A stretch of 64,000 nucleotides of DNA from Annona cherimola. Its lineage: Eukaryota > Streptophyta > Magnoliopsida > Magnoliales > Annonaceae. The translations under genes were made by a program, and so were the position numbers. Below, piece by piece: positions 32,626 to 45,384 of this stretch. The notes under the pieces are model-generated. The model made no database searches. It saw only the letters and a list, made by a program, of their open reading frames with translations, and was not told where the DNA came from. Numbering within the stretch: position 1 is the stretch's first letter; each line of letters opens with the position of its first letter. The stretch is taken from assembly GCA_030490835.1 (NCBI GenBank), contig CM059972.1, positions 30,917,452 to 30,981,451 of the forward strand, read 5' to 3'.

Positions 32626-33244
32626 AAAAAAAAAGTACAACGGCCGTTTGACATTAGGTGCAATATAATTGGGCCACTAATTTCAAGTCAAAGTTATGGG
32701 CCAAGCCTGTAACCACTGTATGTGAACCATCAGCTCTATGCCTTGGAAATACAATTAATAAATTAAAATGCCCTGTCAACAAATTTTAGAGGGTGACTGA
32801 GAGGCAAACGATTTTTTTTCATTGGTATATATTAAATTATCTCAACATGTATTACTATTAAGCACTAAGATATTCTTACAATTTTTCTATTTTTTTCATA
32901 CTGACGCATTGGCGTCCATGCAAACGAATTTTTAAGGGGAAAAAATCCTACGAAAGCTATATTGATCCTTAATTTAAACAATAATTGAATATTTTCAATT
33001 TTACAGTTATTAAATATTATAGTGAAATAAAGTAAAAAAATGGAAGCCCAATGGAATAATTTAATCGCTTAATTGATTTTCTATTCATATGTTGTCGTCA
33101 TGCCCAAATTGATCTAAAATAAAAAAAAATACGTGTTAATTTTCCTTAAAAATCACGTATAAATTCTCAAATTTTTTAATTAGATCACAGCAAAATGTTT
33201 CTAATACTATAAATCATGTGCGGCAGCCCGTAATTCGAGAAACT

Positions 33245-33247
<3 letters not shown>

Positions 33248-33298
<51 letters not shown>
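33248..33298. repeat. (AT)n microsatellite
   Basis: About 25 AT units. The same spot holds only about five units at 49161 and none at 1517 or 46910, so it is a recent expansion. Confidence 0.95.
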
Positions 33299-33299
<1 letters not shown>

Positions 33300-35702
33300 C
33301 GCTTAGACGTGAGCTCCAAAAGGATGCAATATTTGACAATTTTTTAAATTCATGTGGTATAATAAAATATTAAATAAATTTAAAGAATACCAAATTTAAC
33401 AAAGCGGGTGGGACACCACATATGTATTCAAATTTTCAAAATTAAGAACATACATTTTTTTGATGGAAAAAAAGATATTTTCTTGAGTTACTTATAAATC
33501 ACCTGGTTTACGGGGGGCCACAAAAGATATCTATGTAGTCAGTTGAAATGATTTTTTTTATCTTAACTTAGTAAATATTACTAGGTATATTGCGTAATAT
33601 TGGATTAGCATATCTATCTAGAAATGTGCAAGTCAATTTCAAATGGGGGCATCAACATCAACAATATTCCAATTATTAAGTCTCGTAAGTTGCGGAAGGT
33701 GCAAGATACTAATCAATTAAGCCCAGTAAGTTATAGAAAGCGCAAGGCACTAACTCGTCCAAACCCCATTATGAGAATGTCATTGACCACACTACTTGAA
33801 AAGGTTGAATTCCAAGCAAATATTAATCTATAGAGTCATAAGATGTGCATGTTGGTTGGCCAGGTATAAAAAAAAAATCGAAAACGCAAAATAGATAAAA
33901 GGAAAAAATAAAAAAATAATAATTTCTTTGTCAAAAAACAACAAAATTTAAGTTAAGTTTTCAATATATTAAAGCATTTCATGAAAAAAAACTCAAAAAA
34001 TATATTACTTTAATGGATCATGAAGTGAGAAGTAACCAATTATATTCGTGAAAATTTTTCATGACATTTGCAAAAATTCCATAGCACTCTAAAAAAATCT
34101 TATACACACATTAATGAAAATTGGTGGATACAAAGATGATTTAACATTTTCTCATCTAAAGAGATAACTATTAATATCATTATGAAATGTGGTCGATTTT
34201 TTTCAAAAAAATAGATCCCTAGATACCCTAAAATATGATGATGGGAAGATTTCAAAAAAATCAAAAAAAAATCTCATATACCTTGAAATATGGTGAGAGG
34301 AAGGAAAAAAAGAAAAACAATTCCTAAATACCCTGAAATATGGTGAGGGGTAGAGGAAAAGAAAGAAAGAAAAAGAAAAAATTCCTAGATACCCTGAAAC
34401 ATAGTGAAGGGAAGAGAAAAAAAAATTCTCAGATATCCCGAAATATAGTGAGGGAAAGAAGAAAAAAAATCTGTAGATACCCTGAAATATGATAAGGAGA
34501 GGATAGGAAATTACAATACACCACCTTTATATTTTGATACGATAGTTAACTCACTTGGATGGGTTGGTAAAGTTTCATGCATCTGATATCTGCCAGTTGA
34601 TAGATCATACACTCATGTGCTATGTAATTTTAGAATACTTCATGAAAAATTATCTCCAATATAAATTAATGAAACTCCTTCAATCAGCAGCCTTGAGAAT
34701 TTTACAACTTTGCTATTCCTATGACTAAAAAAGCCAATAATTATTAAAATAATAACAATAATAATAATAATAATTAAGAAAAAAGAGAGAGAGAATTATG
34801 AAAATTCATAATAAGATTACAAGAAATTTCTTATAGAAAAATTGTTAAAGGCATTCTAAATAGGATAAAATGTATGAAAGAAGAATAAATTATAAAAATC
34901 ATACTAAGCTGCACTAAAAGAAAGAAAAATCTTTGGTGTCACAATGGGAAAATTAGATTTTTTTTAAACAGACTTACTACCATTTGGTCAACCCATTTAA
35001 GGCCTTTCATAGATTTATATTTGAATTTTTAGCCCATATATTTGCAAGCCCAATCTTGTGTAGGATCCATGTAGAAAATGGGCTCCCACTGTTTTAAGCC
35101 CGCTTCAGAAGTAATGGCCACTAATCGATACAACAAATCAGGAGCAATTTGCATTCAAGACGAAGTAAAAAGTAGTTACTCAAGACAATTGAAGCAGAAT
35201 TGACGTGATGGATGGTTTTGATTAAATAAATAAATAGTATTTTATGAAGTTTTAATGGTCAAAATAAATTTGACCAAAGAAAGAGGTGGATGTGCAATAT
35301 TTCAAATGGAGAATAAAAACTACCAAATCTAAACCTCTAAATGAAGATCTGAACTGTTTAAAGTGGTTAAAGGACATCAATAGTGTGGGCCCAATCTAAG
35401 ATCAAGGAAAAATAGGTGACGATCAAGGCATAAATGAAGGACGAAAAATACACAAAATCAATGGTTAGGAAAGATTTGACTTACTAGCCAAGAAAAACAA
35501 TTGGCCCATTGGTGGTTTTCAAAAACCACCCATAAATTTACCAAGAAATCCATTTTGAAATAGAATTTTTCAAAAAAAGAAAAGGTGGAGTTGTGCAAAA
35601 TAATACCAATGTGCAATTTTCCAAACATCAAAGGCTACAAAAAGGCCCTTTCTTCCCCTAAAGGGGGCACGCCCAAAACGGTCCAAAAAATTCCTCTTTC
35701 AC

Positions 35703-36221
35703 CTATTAATATCATTATGAAACGTGGTGAATTGTTTTCAAAAAATCAGAGAATAAAAAAAAAGAGATCCCTAGATACCTTAAAATATGGTGACGGGAAG
35801 ATTTCAAAAAAAATAAAAAAAATCCCTAAATACCCTGAAATATTGTGAGGGGAAGAGAAGAAAAAGAAAAAATTCCTCAGATATCCTGAAATATAGTGAG
35901 GGGAAGAAGAAAAAAAAATCTCCAAATACCCTGAAATACGATAAGGAGAGGAAATTACAATACACCACCATTATATTTTGATACGATAGTTAACTCACTT
36001 GGATGGGTTGGTAAAGTTTCATGCATCTGACATCTACCAGTTGAAAGATCATACACTTATGTGCTATGTAATTTTAGAATACTTCATGAAAAATTATTTC
36101 CAATATAAATTAATGAAACTCCTTCGATCAACAATCTTGAGAATTTTACAACTTTGTTATTCCTATGGCTAAAACAGTCAAAATTATTAAAATAATAATA
36201 ATAATAATAATAATAATTAAA

Positions 36222-36252
<31 letters not shown>

Positions 36253-37079
36253 ATTATGAAAATTATTAATAAGATTACAAGAAAATTTCCTATAGAAAAA
36301 TTGTTAAAGGCATTCGAAATAGGATAAAATGTATGAAAGAAGAATAAATTATAAAAATCATACTAAGGTGCACTAAAAGAAAGAAAAATCTTTGGTGTCA
36401 ACCATACCTCCTTCAATGATAATGTTCATTATCATCGAAGAAGGGGGGACAACTAATGACACCCTACTTAAATGGGAAAATTATATATTTTTTTAAATAG
36501 GCTTACTACCATTTGGCCCACCCATTTAAGGCCTTTCATAGATTTATATTGGAACTTTTAGCCCATATATTTGCAAGCTCAATCTTGTGCAGGATTCATG
36601 TAGAAAATGGGTCTCCAATGCTTTAAGCCTGCTTCAGAAGTAATGGCCACTAATCGATACGGTAGATCAGCAGCAATTTGCATTCAAGACGAAGTAAAAA
36701 GTATTTTCTCAAGACAATTGAAGTAGAGTCGACGTAATGGACGGTTTGGATTAAATAAATAATTAGTATTTTATGAGGTTTTAATGGTCAAAATAAATTT
36801 GACAAAAGAAAGAAGTGGATGTGCAACATTTCAAATGGTGAATAAAAACTACCAAATTTAAACCACTAAATGAATATCTGAACCGTTAAAGTGGTTAACG
36901 GACATCAATAAGTGTGGGCCCCATCTAAGATTAAGGAAAAATAGGTGACGATCAAGGCATAAATGGAGGACGAAAAGTACACAAAATCAATGGCTAGGAA
37001 AGAGTTGACTTACTAGCCAAGCAAAATAATTGGCTCATTGGTGGTTTTCAAAAACCATTCATAAATTTACTAACAAATC
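35703..37079. repeat. Internal tandem repeat of the AT block's right half
   Basis: Equivalent to 2415-3820, joined to the preceding copy at 35702 through the microhomology 'ctat'. It contains a minisatellite (about 35765-35945), AAT and GA microsatellites (36190-36252), the full hairpin (about 36389-36465) and an LTR-like start. At about 37079 it is joined to the equivalent of 5520. Confidence 0.75.
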
Positions 37080-37798
37080 CAATCATAAATTTTAATAAAA
37101 CGTAAAAACAATTTAATTTTCAGGTGGTTAAGCGTAAAAATAAGATTAGGTTGTAAAACATTTGCAAAACTTAGATTAGATTAGCTCTAGGATTTCATAT
37201 TCGAATAATAATCAGCCTTGGGCCATTGCTTTTGCTTGGTATGTTATATAATGTTTTTTTTTAATGGACAGTATGTTATATAGTGTTGGGATGTGAATAT
37301 TGCATTTGGCATACACAACTAATTAAATCCAGCTACAAAATATAATTTTACTCATCAAATTCAATCCTGCGAATTCATAGGACTTCTTTAAATTTTAGAA
37401 AAATTTATATATGCACTTTTTGAAAGGAAAAGTGTAAAAAATGAAAGCTAAGTATTGAAATTGGAATAATTTAATTCACACTGCAGATAATACGCACCTT
37501 ATTAAGTAGGAGAGTTCGGCCTCTATTAAATCCCACTTCTGTGTGACTTTCCCATTTAATTTATTATTTTAATGATTAATGAAAACTTTACAACATTCAA
37601 TATATTTATTATCATTTGTATAAAAAAAAGCCTTATCATTTGTTGTCCATGGTCCTGTGTGTAAATTTATAAAATAATTTGATGCTAAATATTAAATTTA
37701 AACTTGTATTTTTAATATATAAATATCTAAAATATTACTATTGTGTAAATAAATAATTTTATCAAATATTATTACATTCTAATGCATATGTTAATGGA

Positions 37799-38917
37799 CA
37801 GAGATGCAATTTGGTACCAAGTTTGGGTTTTATTTTTAGGAATTTTTCAAAACAGACTTGGTTTCAACCTAACCCGAGAGAACCCAAAACCAATATTACG
37901 TTTACATCAACCCAACATCAAAACCCAACTCGCTCTGAACCCAATATCCCCTGAATTATTAAAAGAATTATATTATTTATATATTAAAGTTTTTTAATTA
38001 TTTATTATTATCTTTTTATACAACTATCCTACTTTTCAATCATTGCTACACAACTACTCGCACAACTAACTTATCTATTTTAAATTTATTTGTTTTTACT
38101 TCCTATTATTATCTCTATTATATCACATCATTTTCTGTTAATTCAAAAAAATTTCTTTCAAAAATTTTATCACTTTTCAAGCACACCCTAAGTATGTTAA
38201 AAGAATTATATTGTTTATATATTAAATATTTTAACTATAATTATAATAAAAAAAATTTGCTATAATAATAACATAATTAAACTATAAAAACGTTTATTCT
38301 AAAATCTAAATATCGTTCATATTTATCCATAAAAAATTTAATATATTGCATCTATGTCGACTTAATTTGTAAATAACTATAAATATATCAACTCTTTAAA
38401 ATTATTGCCTACATACAAATTAATTATGAGATATATACTTTTTACTTTTATTAAAACTTATTTAGATAGTAATTTCATGCAATTCTAATTATTTTTCTTA
38501 CCTTGATTGTTGATGGTAAATTCACTATTTCATTATACTTAGTATTATCCTTTAATTAGAAAATCAACTTTTATAAAAAATCAACGATATCACAGATCAT
38601 ATAAATATATTTAGATTTAATTATAAATAAATAAGTTGTGATAATCAAAAGCATATTTTGGAATTAGTTGATAGAAACACAATAATAATCAACGAATTCA
38701 TTATTTCTATTGATAGATTTCAACTTCTTCTAGTTTAAGAGTAATCCGAATTTCAAACCAAAATTAAGACAAAAATTAATGCTAGCTTGGTCTGAACCCC
38801 AACCTGGACCTGAATTCTAATATTATGGTTTGTATTTTTTAGTTTCACCTAAACCTAGTAAGCTTGGGGTTATGGTTCACTTAAACTTGATACAACTTGA
38901 TCTGAGTTGTGCCCTTA
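37799..38917. mobile_element. Old non-autonomous hAT element (uninterrupted copy)
   Basis: A 1119-bp element with left end cagagatgcaattt and right end gagttgtgccctta, flanked by ttaatgga (37791-37798) and ttcatgga (38918-38925). It carries the empty Sirevirus site at about 38675. Internal M2 MITE at about 38000-38190. The CCCG-rich subterminal motifs of the young hAT appear here as C-to-T decayed versions. Confidence 0.7.
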
Positions 38918-40453
38918 TTCATGGAACAAAGTATCTTATTCATAATTTTAATATACACATAAATATGGCCTATACACATCTTTTATTTAGATACAACTTG
39001 TTCTCCTAGTGAAATGATTTTATAAAGTATTGTTGTATTCTAATAATTATGTCAATAAATCTAAATTTTTTCCTAATTTACACATGAATATATCTATTTG
39101 GAGCAAATATAACTATACACATTTTGATTTGATGAAACTAAGTCTCATAACTAAACAAATAATATTAAATACAATGAATGAATTTAATTTTGCATTAGTC
39201 ATCACATTTTAAAAATAGATTAGAGTTACGTAAAATCACTTCTATGTAATCCGATTAAATAAAAACAAACCTATAATTAATAGCTTCAGCATATATCATC
39301 CTACGAATTCAATTCGATAGGTTGATCTAATTTGGGCCTCCATCTTGATCATTTTTTCAAATTCAATCCATCTTTTGTATTTCTATATATTTTTCTTACA
39401 TAATAAAAATGATATCAATTGGACTTACGTAAAATCACTTAGATCTATGCACTAAAATTTCCGAATGTTACGAAATCATATATGATTATTATTTTAGATA
39501 AGATAAATATTTTAGATAGTTTAGATATTAAATTAGGATCTTATGGATTCTTATAATAAAGAAATTATTTTTAATAGATTTAAAATCACTCTTACGTTAT
39601 TGTTAATTTTGACAATGATACAAGTTATAAATTAATATATATTTTGTATATAAGTAAAGCAAATAGTACCAAATACAAACGATATACTAGAATTGATAAA
39701 ATAATCAAAATTAGGAACTAGATCGTCTTACTAAGGTGAGTTGGTAAAATGGGTTTTAGTGAAGTTATCCTCATATATGCACGAAAGTTCTATCATGCTA
39801 TGAAATTATATAGAATCACGATTATAAGTAGAATGAATATTTTAGATATTTAGATATTAAGTTAAGATCTCATAGGATTCTTATAATAAATAAAATTATG
39901 TTTAATGAATTTAAAATCACTTGTAAGTGACTTTTAATTTTGAAATCGCTATAAGTCATGAATTAGATGACTTTTGGCATCTATACAAAAGCAAGTAGTG
40001 CTAAATATACTCAGTGGCTTAATTAAACAAAATGATCAAGATGGGGCCCAAAATAGACTATCATACTAAAATGAATTAGTGGGACAGGATGCACTGAAGT
40101 TACCCTCTCTTTCTCATTTTTTATATATACCAGGGCTCTGCTTCTATGTAACTGTTTTCATTTTTAATATTTTAATAGTTTATTAAGAACTCACATGATC
40201 TATTATTTAGTATTATTTTTATTGTTATAAAAAACTCTTTCATTCTTTTAGTATCACTTAATATGGGGCTCCAACTATAAATATGTAAAATCAACATAAT
40301 TAAATGATTTAATACTAAATATTAATTTTAAATTAGAATTTTCAATGTTTAAAATATCACTAATATATAGATAAATAATTCTATAAAGTATTATTACATT
40401 CTAAAACATATCTAAATATATCTAAATATTTTTCCTAATTTACACATAAATAT
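38918..40453. other. AT-rich intergenic sequence (second segmental copy)
   Basis: Matches 17201-18768. From about 39144 it also closely matches 58374-59684. No gene. Confidence 0.6.
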
Positions 40454-41524
40454 GGATAATTTGCAAATATACCAATGTAGTTTGAACATAATTGCATATA
40501 TACCCACATACTTTGGGTAGTTAATAGATGGCTTGAAACTTTAGATAATGACAAAAGCGACCCCCGTATCAAAGTATTATTAGAATCCTTCAGTTATATA
40601 TATGAAGGGTGATTCACAATGGTTAACTACATGAGTAACGATGCTCCTCTTGTGCAGTTATAATTCACATTGTTAGATATGGCAGATGGAATACACATCA
40701 TTGGATTGTACACGAGTTTTCACACAATTAATGTGTATGGCAACATTGCGTGGATTTCTTCAAAAATTTGCCCTTAGATCCCTCCTCTTCTAACCTCTTC
40801 CTGCATGGTCGAAATTGTCTCCCCTTACTGCCCATCGAATATTACTAGATTCTAACAAGGTAAGGTAGAATTACCAGACTTTTAGATCTACCTGACTATT
40901 AGATATCAATAAGTAGGATTCTTGCTTACAACCATTAATATTCTTCAAACATGGTGATTCTTCTTCTTAAACAGTGGCCAATTTCCCCTGTTGCTTCGCT
41001 AGATTCAACTAGTGCCATTCGAAATAGTGGCTTGCCAAATTTGGTTCAAGTAGTTGACTTCATTTTCACCAAGTGATGGCTATTATTAGTGGCTAAAAGG
41101 GGTGGATGTGAATCTCCAATCTTGAAAGGAGCTAGATTAATATTAGGGTGATCCACTTTTGGTTTCTTGAGGCTGGTCACTGATGGGGTTGGATGGATTT
41201 AAGTGGTAGCAATTTTTTTTACTTGTCAAATTTGCTAGTCATAGTGAAGAAGATGAGCTCCCTTTGCTTATTTAATAGTTTGTTGTGGTGACTTTTGACG
41301 GGCCAGCTTCAGAAAAAGGGGTAACAAATAACAGCGAGATTTGACTCCAGTAACGGGGAACATGGTGTTGTTGCTTCCTTCAGATCATTCTCTTCCTCTC
41401 CTTCCCTATTGCCTTCCTCTATCATTCTCACGAACTCGCCGTATCCCACTGGACCATCCCCATCCGTGCTAATCGTTTTGACTTCCTGCGAGTTGAAATG
41501 CTAGTTGTTATCAGTTGGTAATTT
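40454..41524. mobile_element. MULE-like element, right end deleted
   Basis: The left TIR (GGATAATTTGCAAATATACC) is kept, with a short deletion inside the TIR region at about 40519. The right TIR is lost by a deletion joining the interior to the equivalent of 22853. The same deletion is present at about 60757. Confidence 0.6.
41309..41500 (-). pseudogene. EF-hand (calmodulin-like) gene fragment, copy 2
   Basis: A 64-codon open stretch on the minus strand containing DGDGPVGYGEFVRMIEEG, a better EF-hand than in copy 1 (Glu at loop position 12). It ends in a TGA (41309-41311) after a C-terminal tail that is probably not original. A TAG lies just upstream (41501-41503), so no start is available. 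It sits inside the truncated MULE-like element. Confidence 0.6.
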
Positions 41525-41784
41525 CCATTGTAATATCAGTTGAGGTATGGTAGTATATGAACGCCCATAAAAAAAGTATATTCAATCTTTTTGGAAAACT
41601 ATGTTGCAAATTGGGTCCGTTTTCTATGCGGCCGCCCGTACAGTTAGTTACGAGAAACCCAAAAAAAATTATTTTTTATACCAGACGCAGGTCTCATCCA
41701 GACCTTATTTCCTATTAAAATTTGGTATTTTTTTTAGCTTGTTTGGTATTCTATTTTAATTTTTTAAAATAAAAAGACAGATAT

Positions 41785-42236
41785 TGTTGGAATTTTTGAC
41801 ACACATATATATTAATTATATATACGCTATCATAAATAACGGCCCAAATTATAAAGTGATCCTATAAGGTTTTATGGGCCTAAATTATCTAATAAATTAT
41901 GGATCTCCTATACGTAGAAACCTTACATCCTAATTTCTAATTTCTACTTTTATGAAGGGTTAAACTAGAAATACGAAAGATAGGCTTCCTTATATAAACG
42001 GTTGTGGTCCCCAGGTTAAGCACCTATTAGGGTTTCTTTTCTAACATCTCATCATTGGAAAAGAGGGAACCAAACCCTAAGGTATTAACCTGAAAGACCT
42101 AAAAACCACAAGAATATAAGAACAATTGCTTTCATGGATTCAAGTACGCTTCTGCTTATGATTTTATTTTCTTAGTGATTTAGCATAGAGGATCCTGGGG
42201 TGATTATGGATTTAATCAATATGGTTTTCCCCAACA
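41785..42236 (+). repeat. Copia-type 5' LTR, remnant of a truncated element
   Basis: 452 bp bounded by TGTTGG...CCAACA with a TATA box at 41991-41999 (TATATAAAC), followed by a tRNA-iMet PBS. Orthologous to 61012-61459. The insertion is missing at the equivalent place in segment 1 (about 23105). Its internal region is cut at about 42402. Confidence 0.85.
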
Positions 42237-42238
42237 AG

Positions 42239-42251
42239 TGGTATCAAAGTC
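42239..42251 (+). other. PBS of the truncated Copia element
   Basis: TGGTATCAAAGTC two bases after the LTR, matching the complement of the initiator tRNA-Met 3' end with two changes. Confidence 0.75.
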
Positions 42252-43376
42252 TTTCCATGTTGAATTATTAAGAAATTTTTGTTAATTTATATGCTAATTA
42301 TATGTGGATTCAAATAGCTATTTGGATTTAATTCTTGGATTATTGGAATTTTCTTGGAGTCCAGATAGATACTCATCCATTTATTCTGTGTTGTTGATTA
42401 ATTATAAAAAAATTTGTAACACGTTGTGGGTATAATAGGAACTAATGCAAATGTTGCACATACAAAAAGGAATTCCCCTAAAAGAAAAATAAAAAATACA
42501 GTATGGATACGTGCACCATGCTCTTATATTTTAAAAAGTTAAAAAACAAAATATCAAATGGAAGATCTAAGGGGAAACCTCCCAAAAAAAAAAGAAAAAA
42601 AAAACACAAACATATTTCTAGGTTCCTCCCAGAGGTCTGAAAAATAAAAGTAAAAAGTAGAAAACATATTTTCGGGTAATTTTGTATGATAAAGAAATCC
42701 ACAATTATAGTCTCTCTCTTTTTTCTTTTTTTTTTAGATGACAAGGGTGAGGAAAGACGACTCGAAATGATAGATAACAGGAGAAAAAGCTCTTTCAGCG
42801 TCGACCTCCCACTCAAGTCAACGACTTGGACGAGTAGTAGAAGGATTTGTATAAACTATGTTGCATGGTATTAGAAGGATTCCAGGCTACCACAGTCATA
42901 CTTGAACTGCATACAAATTGATCCCTACGAAAATCCAATTCTACTAAAACTATATTGAATTTTCCTCATTTTGCCCGACCACCCAAATAATTTTTTAAAA
43001 TCTACAAAACACAATACCTACTCATATTTGACACAATTTGTTTAATTAACAACACAGGAAAAAGTGGGGTGGAAATTAATATCATGAAAAACTATGAAGT
43101 CTTCTCATTAGAGACTAACGTGGGAGAGGATTTTGGATAAGAGATTGGGAATCAGAGGCCCAGGCAACAGCAAAATAATTTTTTATTGACAGTTCAACGC
43201 CGCATAGGGCATTACCATGAATTCCTATTTTTACAGAAAAAATGTGAATATGAATCCCCCTAAATACAAGTACAAGAATATGATACCAAAATTGGGATAA
43301 AAAATCATACAAACATTTGTCATGTACTTCTTCTTTTTCTATTCTGGGAGCTCCCTGCTTCTTTCATTGCAGTGAT
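42252..43376. other. Copia remnant then B3 3' flank
   Basis: 42252-42402 is Copia internal sequence shared with 61475-61625. At about 42403 it is joined to sequence equivalent to 24647. 42403-42870 carries the empty hAT site, and 42878-43338 matches the 3' flank of B3 gene 1. No gene. Confidence 0.65.
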
Positions 43377-44111
43377 TCAAACAACAGCCAGCCATAGAAG
43401 ACCGTTGGGCCCGTTGGCTCGAAATCCCCATAAGTCCACCCAATCCACATTGGCCCGCAGATGATTCTTCTCCACCAGATCGCTCCATTCCCCATGGAGA
43501 ACTTGGGCCTTGGAGCTGCTCCAATACTTCAACACCAGCTGCCACGTCCGGCCCATCCGATCCAGAACCGGCACCGGAAGCCCCCTGTCCGGCTGCCTCG
43601 CATCCCGCTTCTCGGCGTCAGTCATCACGGCGGAGGCCATCATGCTGAACACCGCTTCCTTGGGCAGCGACAGACGGTTGAAATGGATGCCCGCGTCTGT
43701 GGCAGTCAGCAGCTTGCGGCCGAACCACGTTGGCGCCGTTCCCTTGAGGCGCACACTGGCTTCGATCCAGCCCCGCGACGGTCGGTGTCGCCGGCGGAGC
43801 TTCTTGTACGGAACCGAGGAAGGCGCGGGTCTACGGCACGGAGACGGGCCGGGCCCGTAGATTTTCTTGAATGGTATTGGTGGGGTAGGACATGGGAGGA
43901 ATTCGGGAGCGGGAATGGTGAAGGTGAGAGCAGCCGAAGCAAGCTTTTCGTCGAGTACGTGGCGGAGCGGTGGTGGGTTCGGCAGGCAGGGTTTCTTCAA
44001 GGGCTGGAATTGTGCTTGGGCAGCAACATCGCAAGCGCATTCTGCCAACAGAAGCAGATTGCAGAAGTCGGCAGAGGCGCCTTCTTTATCTATCATCACT
44101 CTCTCTCCCAT
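43377..44111 (-). CDS. B3 domain-containing protein, copy 2
   Basis: 244 residues, intact, with the same structure as copy 1: N-terminal LLLLAECA segment, Pro/basic linker, and a C-terminal B3 domain (about 135-243). By eye the 735-bp reading frames differ at about five bases: three change the protein near the N-terminus (residues 7, 32, 60) and two are silent; the B3 domain proteins are identical. It shares the TATA box, MITE-bearing upstream region and downstream flank with copy 1, so the whole gene with promoter was duplicated. Unlike copy 1, no hAT element lies downstream. Function is presumed DNA binding; targets unknown. Confidence 0.85.
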   Translation of the reverse strand: MGERVMIDKEGASADFCNLLLLAECACDVAAQAQFQPLKKPCLPNPPPLRHVLDEKLASAALTFTIPAPEFLPCPTPPIPFKKIYGPGPSPCRRPAPSSVPYKKLRRRHRPSRGWIEASVRLKGTAPTWFGRKLLTATDAGIHFNRLSLPKEAVFSMMASAVMTDAEKRDARQPDRGLPVPVLDRMGRTWQLVLKYWSSSKAQVLHGEWSDLVEKNHLRANVDWVDLWGFRANGPNGLLWLAVV

Positions 44112-44178
44112 CAGTATCCGGGAATGAGGAGTTGCCGATTGCTTGAAGACGAAGAAAGGAGAAGGCCCTCCCCTCTCA

Positions 44179-44188
44179 ATATATATAG
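44179..44188 (-). promoter_or_regulatory. TATA box of B3 gene 2
   Basis: Same CTATATATAT motif and spacing as in copy 1, about 70 bp upstream of the ATG. Confidence 0.65.
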
Positions 44189-44522
44189 AAGTTTACGCAG
44201 TAGCGATTGCGTAATTAGAAATTCCAGTGCTCGATCTCTGAGCGTATCCTGTGCTTCTTGTCTCCGACACTCCCTAGTATAAATCAACCATAGACCTTTT
44301 TTTTTTTTTTTTCAAAGGGACCCTGGACCTTATTCTTATTTATGAAAATCGCCTATGGGTTGAAATTTGGATTAGAATGTGGGTTTCTAACTTTTTATTT
44401 AACTTAAATGACAATTTTAAATTTTCATATGAATACAAATTAATAAGCTATCAAAGTAAAATATATATATAGTTTAATTAAATTTTAAAAAGCATAGTAA
44501 TAAATTATCTTTTCCAAAAGAG

Positions 44523-44798
44523 GTGTGTTTAGCATTGTATAAAAAGGTCAAGATAAACCATTTTAATCTATCTAACTATCATATTTTTTAATCATTTCAT
44601 CATATTTTCCTTTATAATTATCCTATTTTAAATCATTTCTACACAACTACTCACGTAACTAATCTATCTATTTTAACTTTATTCTTTTTACTTATCATCA
44701 TTACCCCTACATTAACACATCATTTTCTTTCTATTCAAAAACTTTTATATCAAAAAGTTTTCATTTAAAAGTCATATCGCTTTCCAAACATACCCAAG
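44523..44798 (+). mobile_element. MITE family M2 upstream of B3 gene 2
   Basis: Duplicate of 31025-31300 in the same promoter-proximal position. Confidence 0.65.
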
Positions 44799-45384
44799 AG
44801 AAGAAAGCCAACCAATGTAAAAATAAATAATATAATTTCAACATGACAAATAATGCCAACATAAATATAAATAATATCAAATACGTATATAGGAAAAGAT
44901 ATTAATTAGATTTTACATAATATATTTGTAATAAATATAAATAAGAAATTTAAGTTCAAGTGCCTTGATTACGATTTTGCTTGAACCTCTATGCCCATAT
45001 TTACAAATCAAGTCCCTGATGTCGGGATTTTGCAAAAACTAATTTCAAAGTCCAAACAATATTAATGTTGACGTGATAGTGAAATTTTCAATGTAATTGT
45101 TGAAAGGTTATAAAAACAAGCGATCCTGTTAGTTCGCGCTTAGCTCATCTCAATAACTTATTTACAACACTTTTTGGGTTTTTTTTAATACTCTTGTTTA
45201 TTAATGTGTATTTAACCTATAAATTAAACTTTTACCATTTTTTGAATATATGTATATATTTTTTAAGCTTTTTAAAGACAAAATCCCGAAAACAATATAT
45301 GATATCCAAAAATGATAAAATTTAGTTTATATGTTGAATACATTTAGATAAACAAATATGTGAAGATAAAAGTTTTTTAAAAAA
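44799..45384. other. AT-rich sequence between B3 unit and AT block
   Basis: Matches 31301-31800, but with about 115 bp extra at 44888-45005 and a shortened foldback tip at about 45135. No gene. Confidence 0.55.

Larger units (their letters stand above)
31531..35702. repeat. AT-rich duplicated block, type beta
   Basis: Aligns with 1-3970 and, much more closely, with 47440-51569. It includes the foldback MITEs, a SINE, an (AT)n run, a minisatellite (about 34200-34505), the hairpin-deletion scar (about 34934) and half of the LTR-like segment (to about 35700). No gene. Confidence 0.75.

Noticed and set aside
33624..33833. 69-codon frame conserved at 49500-49709
   Set aside because: Conservation is explained by recent block duplication. 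The older copy at 1861-2070 is broken and no family is recognised.
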